Assembly (NCBI RefSeq): GCF_006716785.1 | Contig: NZ_VFPQ01000001.1 | Coordinates: 1,426,001-1,490,000 of the forward strand | DNA from: Thermopolyspora flexuosa | GTDB taxonomy: Bacteria > Actinomycetota > Actinomycetes > Streptosporangiales > Streptosporangiaceae | DNA length: 64,000 bases | Direction: 5' to 3' | In this document: one piece after another, positions 58,904 through 64,000 of the stretch | How the letters are laid out: every line of letters starts with the position of its first letter | How positions within the stretch are numbered: the stretch's first letter is position 1 | Notes under the pieces: generated by a model | What the model saw: the letters and a program-made list of their open reading frames with translations, nothing else | Told to the model about the DNA's origin: nothing | Database searches by the model: none | Translations under genes and position numbers: made by a program

Positions 58904-60233
58904 GGCTGTCCTCGATGGTGAGCGTGCCGCCGTGCGCCTCGGCGATCTGACGGGCGATGGCGAGGCCGAGGCCGGTGCCGCCCGCGTCCCTGCTGCGGGC
59001 GGCGTCCAGCCGGGTGAACCGCTGGAACACCACCTCCCGGTGCTCGGGCGGGATGCCCGCGCCGTCGTCGAGCACCTCGAGCACGGCCGCGTCCGGCTCG
59101 CGCCGTACCGTCACCATGATCAGCGACCTGGCGTGCCGCTCGGCGTTGTCGAGCAGGTTGGTGAGCACCCGGGTGAGCCGCTGCAGGTCGCCGATGACCA
59201 CCACGCCGGACTCCAGGCGGGTCTGCACCCGGGGCTCGCGCGGGCGGCGCTCCAGCTCCGCCCGCACCAGCTCGGCGAGGTCGACCAGGTCACGGGAGCC
59301 GGCACCGCCCGCGTCGAGGGTGGCGACGAGCAGCAGGTCGGTGACGATCGCCTGCAGCCGGTCCACGCTCGCCAGGATCGCGCGGGCGGTGGCGGGCCAG
59401 TCGGTCTCCTCCGGGGCGAGCAGGCCCTCCTCCACCTGGGCGCGGATCGCGGTGAGCGGGCTGCGCAGGTCGTGCGAGGCGTCCGAGGCGAACCGGCGCT
59501 GCTGCTCCACGAGCCCTTCCAGCAGGTCGAGCGTGCGGTTGACGGTGAGCGCGAGCTGCCGGAACTCGCCGTGCGACTTCGGGACCGTCACCCGCCGGCC
59601 GAGGTCGGTGGTGGTGATCTCGGTGAGCTCCGAGCGGATCACCCGCACCGGGTGCAGCACCCGGTCGATCACCCGGTAGGTGAGCAGCCCGTTGACCGCG
59701 ACGGTGAGCAGGGTGGCCGCGACGAGCAGCTCGGCGTACGGCGGGGGGAAGTGCCGCTGCCGCGTCCCCGTGTAGACCACCCAGCGCCCGCCCGGCACCT
59801 TCCCGTCGCCGAACACCTGCACCTGGGCGGGCGCGTCGACGGCGAGCGCGACCACGTGCAGGCAGTCGCCGAGCGTGATCGGGCGGTCGCACAGGTGCAG
59901 GAACTCGGGGGCGTCCGGGCGCGACGGCCGCACGCTCGACATCGGCGGGCGCCCGGCGAGCCCGGAGCTCGCGGTCACCACCCGGCCGCGGGAGTCCACC
60001 ACCTGCACGTCGACGAGCTCGGACGGCACCGGTCGCGGCGCGTATCCCTGCCGGATCTCCGCGGCCACCTGGCGGGCGATGCCGCGCAGCTCGTCGTGGG
60101 TGCGGTCCTCGGCGCGGGCGGCGATGATGACGAGCGCGATGGCGAGCGGGGTCAGCGCGGCCACCGCGAGGGCGGCGGTGTTGAGCACGGTCAGGCGGGT
60201 CCGGAGCGACCGGTCCCGCCACCTTTTCACCAT
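58830..60233 (-). CDS. Sensor histidine kinase (EnvZ/OmpR-class)
   Basis: 467 residues. TM1 (about 17-37), an extracellular domain of about 130 residues (VDVQVVDSRGRVVTASSGLA, HLCDRPITLGDCLHVV with two Cys that may pair), TM2 (about 165-185), HAMP (RVIRSELTEITTTDLGRRV), HisKA with FASDASHDLRSPLTAIRAQV and HATPase (NLLDNAERHA, DDGAGIPPEHREVVFQRF, GTGLGLAIARQ). Start MVKRWRDRS at 60233. No response regulator gene adjoins within the window. The 3' end overlaps the aldo-keto reductase gene by 74 nt. Confidence 0.92.
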   Translation of the reverse strand: MVKRWRDRSLRTRLTVLNTAALAVAALTPLAIALVIIAARAEDRTHDELRGIARQVAAEIRQGYAPRPVPSELVDVQVVDSRGRVVTASSGLAGRPPMSSVRPSRPDAPEFLHLCDRPITLGDCLHVVALAVDAPAQVQVFGDGKVPGGRWVVYTGTRQRHFPPPYAELLVAATLLTVAVNGLLTYRVIDRVLHPVRVIRSELTEITTTDLGRRVTVPKSHGEFRQLALTVNRTLDLLEGLVEQQRRFASDASHDLRSPLTAIRAQVEEGLLAPEETDWPATARAILASVDRLQAIVTDLLLVATLDAGGAGSRDLVDLAELVRAELERRPREPRVQTRLESGVVVIGDLQRLTRVLTNLLDNAERHARSLIMVTVRREPDAAVLEVLDDGAGIPPEHREVVFQRFTRLDAARSRDAGGTGLGLAIARQIAEAHGGTLTIEDSLSGARFVLRLPYPETNDEAASPPR

Positions 60234-60329
60234 CTCGGCATCCCCCCGCACCGATACCGCTCGCGAGCACGGCCCGCGACGGGGGGATGTCATTCAGTAG
60301 AGGGTTTTCACGAAAGGGTGGGGCACAAA

Positions 60330-60407
60330 CCCCGCCGGCCCGGTCCGGTGACCGGCCGGGCCGCGGCGCCGGCCCGGGTCAGCGGGCGCCGCGCCGGGCC
60401 GGCGGGG
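60330..60407. repeat. Nested GC-rich inverted repeats
   Basis: Outer arms CCCCGCCGGCCCGG (60330-60343) and CCGGGCCGGCGGGG (60394-60407), 14 bp perfect; inner arms GCGGCGCC (60363-60370) and GGCGCCGC (60386-60393). Together a branched structure in the region between the divergent kinase and Nif3-like genes. Confidence 0.55.
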
Positions 60408-60495
60408 CCGGCCGTACCCGGGGGACGGCCAAGATTTGGCGAACCGGTGGAACGGTTGACGGGAAGGCGGCGCGTTGGGCGATAGGCTGTCGCAG

Positions 60496-61359
60496 GTGGC
60501 CGGATCAACCCTTGCCGTCGTGACGGCTGAGCTCGAATCGTTGTACGACCCCGCGTGGGCGGAGTCCTGGGACGCGGTCGGACTCGTGTGCGGGGACCCG
60601 GGACAGATCGTGCGGCGCGTGCTGTTCGCGGTCGACCCGGTCTCCGCGGTGGTGGACGAGGCGATCGAGTGGGGCGCGGACCTCATCGTCGCCCACCACC
60701 CCCTCTACCTGCGCGGGACCACCAGCGTCGCGGCCAACACCGTCAAGGGCCGCGTGATCCACAGGCTGATCAAGAACGACATCGCCCTCTACACCGCGCA
60801 CACCAACGCCGACGTCGCCGACCCCGGTGTGTCGGACGCGCTCGCCTGGGCGGTGGGCCTCGTCGGCCCGCTGCGCCCGCTGCAGCCGCGGCCGGACGAC
60901 ACCCGGCGCGGCCTCGGCCGCATCGGCGAGCTGCCCGAGCGCATGCCGCTGCGCGAGTTCGCCGACCTCGCCGCGAAGGGCCTGCCCGCCACGGCCGGGC
61001 CGCTGCGCGTCGCGGGCGACCCCGACCGCATGGTGCGCACGATCGCGGTGTGCGGCGGCGCGGGCGACTCACTGCTCGACGTGGCGCGGGCCGCCCGGGT
61101 GGACGTGTACCTCACCGCCGACCTGCGGCACCACCCCGCCGGCGAGTTCATGGAGGCGGCCGCGCTCAACAACGGCCCCGCGCTCATCGACGCCGCGCAC
61201 TGGGCCACCGAGTGGCCGTGGCTGGCGGATGCGGCGAACCGACTGGCGTCCAGGCTCGGCATGAAGGGGACTACGGTAGAGACGCGCGTCTCCGATAAGG
61301 TCACGGACGCGTGGACGGCCGTCGCATCGAGCCCGGTACGGCTGGACTCGCTGCCGTAG
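60496..61359 (+). CDS. Nif3-like dinuclear metal center hexameric protein (GTP cyclohydrolase I type 2 homologue)
   Basis: 287 residues. Metal ligands in LIVAHHPLYLRG, TAHTNADVAD and DAAHWATEWPWL near the C-terminus. A cytoplasmic toroid of unsettled function. GTG at 60496 directly behind a TAGGCT -10 box (60483-60488), thus leaderless; a TTG at 60475 lies upstream of that box and is rejected. First gene of a plus-strand run with the zinc-ribbon protein and RNase H/phosphatase, an arrangement I recall as conserved in actinobacteria. Confidence 0.92.
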   Translation: MAGSTLAVVTAELESLYDPAWAESWDAVGLVCGDPGQIVRRVLFAVDPVSAVVDEAIEWGADLIVAHHPLYLRGTTSVAANTVKGRVIHRLIKNDIALYTAHTNADVADPGVSDALAWAVGLVGPLRPLQPRPDDTRRGLGRIGELPERMPLREFADLAAKGLPATAGPLRVAGDPDRMVRTIAVCGGAGDSLLDVARAARVDVYLTADLRHHPAGEFMEAAALNNGPALIDAAHWATEWPWLADAANRLASRLGMKGTTVETRVSDKVTDAWTAVASSPVRLDSLP

Positions 61360-61392
61360 CCGTCACACCGCCCCGCCGTACATGTCGCATAT

Positions 61393-62148
61393 ATGGATGG
61401 TCCAGTTGTGAAAGCGGCACCGGAAGCACAGAAGCGCCTGCTCGATCTCGCCGAGCTGGACTTGGTCATCCACAGGCTGATGCACCGCCGCCGGACCCTG
61501 CCGGAACTGGCCGAGTACGAGGAGACCAGCGCCCGCCTCGCGCGCCTCGCGACCCAGGTGATCGCCGCCGAGACGGAGGCGGGCGACCTCGCCCGGGAAC
61601 AGGCGAAGGTGGAGAGCGACGTCGAGTCGGTGCGCGCCCGCGCCGCCCGGGACCAGCAGCGACTCGACTCCGGCCAGGTCTCCTCGCCGCGGGACCTGGC
61701 GAGCCTGCAGTCCGAGATCGCCTCCCTCAAGCGGCGGCAGAACGACCTCGAAGAGGTCATCCTGGAGATCATGGAGCGGCGGGAGGCGGCCGACGCCCAG
61801 GTGCAGAAGCTCACCGCCGAGCGCGACTCCCTCAGCGCCGCCCTCGAGGCGATCGCCGCGCGCCGCGACGCCGCCCTCGCCGAGATCGACCGGGAGCTGG
61901 CGGAGACCCGGGACAGGCGCGGCAAGGTCGCCGGGGAGATTCCCCCGGACCTGCTCGGGCTGTACGAGAAGCTGCGCGAGCAGTACGAGGTCGGCGCGGC
62001 GATGCTGCAGCACGGCCGGTGCCAGGGCTGCAAGGTCGTGCTGTCCATCGCCGAGCTCAACGCCATCCGGGCCGCCGCCCCCGACGAGGTGGTGCGCTGC
62101 GAGGAGTGCCGCCGCATCCTCGTCCGCACGCCGGAGTCCGGCCTGTGA
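61393..62148 (+). CDS. C4-type zinc ribbon protein with coiled coil (CT398-like, DUF164)
   Basis: 251 residues. A long antiparallel coiled coil (about 10-190, ARLARLATQVIAAETEAGDL, ALEAIAARRDAALAEIDREL) and a C-terminal zinc ribbon with CQGC and CEEC. Probably an RNA/ribosome-associated factor, as in the CdsZ-type proteins; role unproven. Start taken at the ATG at 61393; a GTG at 61408 is an alternative. Its stop overlaps the next start as GTGA (62145-62148). Confidence 0.88.
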   Translation: MDGPVVKAAPEAQKRLLDLAELDLVIHRLMHRRRTLPELAEYEETSARLARLATQVIAAETEAGDLAREQAKVESDVESVRARAARDQQRLDSGQVSSPRDLASLQSEIASLKRRQNDLEEVILEIMERREAADAQVQKLTAERDSLSAALEAIAARRDAALAEIDRELAETRDRRGKVAGEIPPDLLGLYEKLREQYEVGAAMLQHGRCQGCKVVLSIAELNAIRAAAPDEVVRCEECRRILVRTPESGL

Positions 62149-63473
62149 CGTCCCGGCCCGCGGCGCCGTACGTCATCGAGGCGGACGGCGGCGCCCGCGG
62201 GAACCCGGGCCCGGCCGGTTACGGGGCGGTGGTGAAGGACCCGTCCGGTGCGGTGATCGCCGAGGTGGCCGAGGCGATCGGCACCGCGACGAACAACGTC
62301 GCCGAGTACCGGGGCCTCATCGCCGGGCTCACCGCGCTCTCCGCGGCGGTCGGGGAGGAGGCCGGGGTCCCGGTCGAGGTGCGCATGGACTCCAAGCTCG
62401 TCATCGAGCAGATGTCGGGCCGCTGGAAGGTCAAGCACGCGAACATCCGCCCGCTCGCCGCGCAGGCCGCCGCGCTCGCCCGGCGGCACCGCGTCACCTG
62501 GCGCTGGGTGCCGCGCGAGCGGAACGCGCACGCCGACCGCCTCGCCAACGAGGCGATGGACGCCGCCGCGCGCGGCGAGCCCTGGCGGGCCGGAACCGCT
62601 CCGGCGGCGCCGCCGGCTCCGGATCGGGCCGCGGAGCCCGGCGCCGGGCCCGGCGGGGATGCCGCGGGGCCGGAGGGCGCGGCGGAGGCGCGGGCGGACA
62701 CCGTTCCGGGCGTCGGCCCGGACACCGGTGCCGGCTCGCGGCGCGTTCCGGGTACGGACGCGGAGGCGGCCGGTTCCGGTGCCGAGGCCGCGCGGGCCGC
62801 CGGTGCCGCGGCCGACGCGCGGACCACGGGCACCGGGTGGATGCCGCGGCCGACGCGGACGCCGACCACGCTGTTGCTGCTCCGCCACGGCGAGACCCCG
62901 CTCTCGGTGGAGAAGCGGTTCTCCGGGGTCGGCGATCCCGTGCTCACGGCCACGGGCCTCGCCCAGGCCGAGGCGGCGGCGGCACGGCTGTCGCGCGAGC
63001 CGTACCGGATCGACGTGATCGTCAGCTCGCCGCTCAAGCGGGCCCTGCAGACCGCCGAGGCCGTGGCCGCCGCCACCGGGCTGAAGGTCGTCGTCGACGA
63101 GGGCCTGCGGGAGACCGACTTCGGCGCCTGGGAGGGGTACACCTTCGCCGAGATCCAGCGGCGCTGGCCGGACCTGCTCACCGCCTGGCTCGCCGACCCC
63201 GCCGTGGCGCCGCCTGGCGGGGAGAGCTTCGAGCAGACCGCGCGCCGGGTGGAGGCCGCGGTCGGGCGCATCACCGCCCGGTACGCGGGCCGCACGGTCC
63301 TGGTGGTCTCGCACGTCACCCCGATCAAGACGATCCTGCGCCTCGCCCTGCTCGCCCCGCCCGCCGCGCTCCACCGCATGCACCTCGACCTCGCCTGCCT
63401 GTCCGTCGTCGACTACTACGCCGACGGCCCGGCGGTGGTGCGCTCGATCAACGACACCGCCCACCTTCGCTGA
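62145..63473 (+). CDS. Bifunctional RNase HI / acid phosphatase (histidine phosphatase)
   Basis: 442 residues. N-terminal RNase HI (1-145) with catalytic acids in EADGGARGNPG, NNVAEYRGL, MDSKLVIEQM and RNAHADRLANEAMD. A disordered Ala/Gly/Pro-rich linker (about 146-238) leads to a histidine phosphatase domain (LLLRHGETPLSVEKRFSG, SSPLKRALQTAEAV, RETDFGAWEGYTF, VVSHVTPIKTIL). In Mycobacterium and Streptomyces the two-domain protein (SCO2299 type) removes RNA-DNA hybrids, and the second domain resembles CobC alpha-ribazole phosphatase. Translationally coupled to the zinc-ribbon gene. Confidence 0.95.
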   Translation: MTSRPAAPYVIEADGGARGNPGPAGYGAVVKDPSGAVIAEVAEAIGTATNNVAEYRGLIAGLTALSAAVGEEAGVPVEVRMDSKLVIEQMSGRWKVKHANIRPLAAQAAALARRHRVTWRWVPRERNAHADRLANEAMDAAARGEPWRAGTAPAAPPAPDRAAEPGAGPGGDAAGPEGAAEARADTVPGVGPDTGAGSRRVPGTDAEAAGSGAEAARAAGAAADARTTGTGWMPRPTRTPTTLLLLRHGETPLSVEKRFSGVGDPVLTATGLAQAEAAAARLSREPYRIDVIVSSPLKRALQTAEAVAAATGLKVVVDEGLRETDFGAWEGYTFAEIQRRWPDLLTAWLADPAVAPPGGESFEQTARRVEAAVGRITARYAGRTVLVVSHVTPIKTILRLALLAPPAALHRMHLDLACLSVVDYYADGPAVVRSINDTAHLR

Positions 63474-63580
63474 GCGGATCGTCGTACCGGGCGGAGGAAG
63501 GATTCGCGCGCGCCGGGCGTTCCGCGGTGATGACGGCCCGGCCGGGGGACCGTACACGATCCACTAGGCTGGGTCGTACG

Positions 63581-63988
63581 GCGGACGAGCCGGCCGGGCG
63601 GCCGCGTCGGGGTCCTCCGTACGGAGGCCTCGCCGAGGAAGGTCCGGGCTCCACAGGGCAGGGTGGTCGGTAACACCGACCCGGGGTGACCCGCGGGAAA
63701 GTGCCACAGAAAGCAGACCGCCTCCGGCGCACGCCAGGAGGTAAGGGTGAAAGGGTGGTGTAAGAGACCACCAGCGTCCGTGGTGACACGGGCGGCTAGG
63801 TAAACCCCACCCGGAGCAAGGTCAAGAAGGGATCCCTCGGGATCCCGCGCGCGGCGCCTGAGGGTGGCCCGCCCGAGCCGCGCGGGTAGACCGCTTGAGG
63901 CCGTCGGCAACGACGGTCCTAGATGGATGGCCGCCGGTTCCGCGCCAGCGGAATCACAGAACCCGGCCTACAGGCCGACTCGTCCGCC
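63581..63988 (+). ncRNA. rnpB: RNase P RNA (rnpB), bacterial type A
   Basis: Outer helix GCGGACGAG (63581-63589) pairs with CTCGTCCGC (63979-63987). Hallmarks: GAGGAAGGTCCGGGCTCC (P4/J region), ACAGGGCAGGGTG, GAAAGTGCCACAGAAAGCAG, the GGTAAGGGTGAAAGGGTGG core and the closing ACAGAACCCGGCCTACAGG (the conserved ACAGAA-type P4 strand). Catalytic RNA of RNase P, which trims the 5' ends of tRNA precursors. TAGGCT at 63565-63570 is a likely -10 box, giving a start near 63577. The exact 3' end is estimated from the helix. Confidence 0.95.
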
Positions 63989-64000
63989 GTTTCCCTGTCC

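Noticed and set aside
63416-63910. 164-codon minus-strand reading over the RNase P RNA
   Set aside because: Antisense of rnpB; the conserved RNA structure explains the open frame.
1-64000. CRISPR arrays, rRNA genes, intact insertion sequences, replication origin
   Set aside because: No regularly spaced direct repeats, rRNA signatures, intact transposase genes or DnaA-box clusters were seen on either strand.

Overview
The window is very GC-rich, with GTG starts, many leaderless starts and GTGA/ATGA gene overlaps. These traits, and the gene content (type II fatty-acid cluster with a PucR-type regulator, homodimeric AceE, DUF3052, DUF1918, bifunctional RNase H/phosphatase, PAC2 protein), point to a filamentous actinobacterium. 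I infer Streptosporangiales, possibly a thermophilic plant-biomass degrader such as Thermobispora; this is not proven by the sequence. Core synteny (fabD-fabH-acpP-fabF with its regulator; aceE near DUF3052 and AhpE) resembles Streptomyces.

Layout. 1-6.1 kb: minus-strand fatty-acid operon (fabD, fabH, acpP, fabF, then a cut acyl-CoA carboxylase beta gene) with its FasR-like regulator upstream. 6.2-8.4 kb: DUF350 membrane protein, glutathionylspermidine-synthase-like ligase and a small YgiB-like membrane protein. 8.5-14.6 kb: WYL regulator, aceE, then DUF1918, YjbQ, DUF3052, AhpE and a zinc-ribbon protein. 14.77-19.4 kb: tRNA-Val(TAC) and what looks like an eroded integrated element: integrase remnant beside the tRNA, LysR/saccharopine-dehydrogenase-like pair, two orphan lower-GC genes, a TnpB-like remnant and a degenerate copy of the tRNA 3' end. 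19.8-26.8 kb: isochorismatase plus GlxA-type regulator, a secreted protein, a CitAB-like two-component pair divergent from a dicarboxylate symporter, and a PfkB sugar kinase.

26.9-31.5 kb holds the most unusual cassette: a Nudix/winged-helix regulator translationally coupled to a PNP/MTAN-family nucleosidase with a C-terminal helical tail, then a four-TM protein. The last two share a short Q-x-G-x-V-x-G-x-V-T-I tag. I propose a nucleotide-depleting conflict or defence system.

31.5-41.5 kb: iron-boxed siderophore-interacting protein, IlvD/Edd dehydratase, Mut7-C protein, HrpA helicase, hemerythrin, SIMPL protein and a TrkA-C regulatory protein. 41.7-45.6 kb: membrane-anchored STAND ATPase with helical repeats, convergent with a two-TM protein. 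46.3-51.3 kb: PAC2 protein, type I terpene synthase with 10-bp phased repeats upstream, convergent with an NB-ARC/TPR protein, and a 43-residue leaderless gene with a textbook terminator. 51.4-60.2 kb: ABC permease plus a hydrolase-ABC ATPase fusion, a LacI repressor with GAAANTTTC operators, a DMT transporter, an aldo-keto reductase behind a MerR-type 19-bp-spacer promoter, and a histidine kinase without an adjacent response regulator. 60.5-64 kb: Nif3-like protein, zinc-ribbon coiled-coil protein, RNase H/phosphatase and the RNase P RNA.
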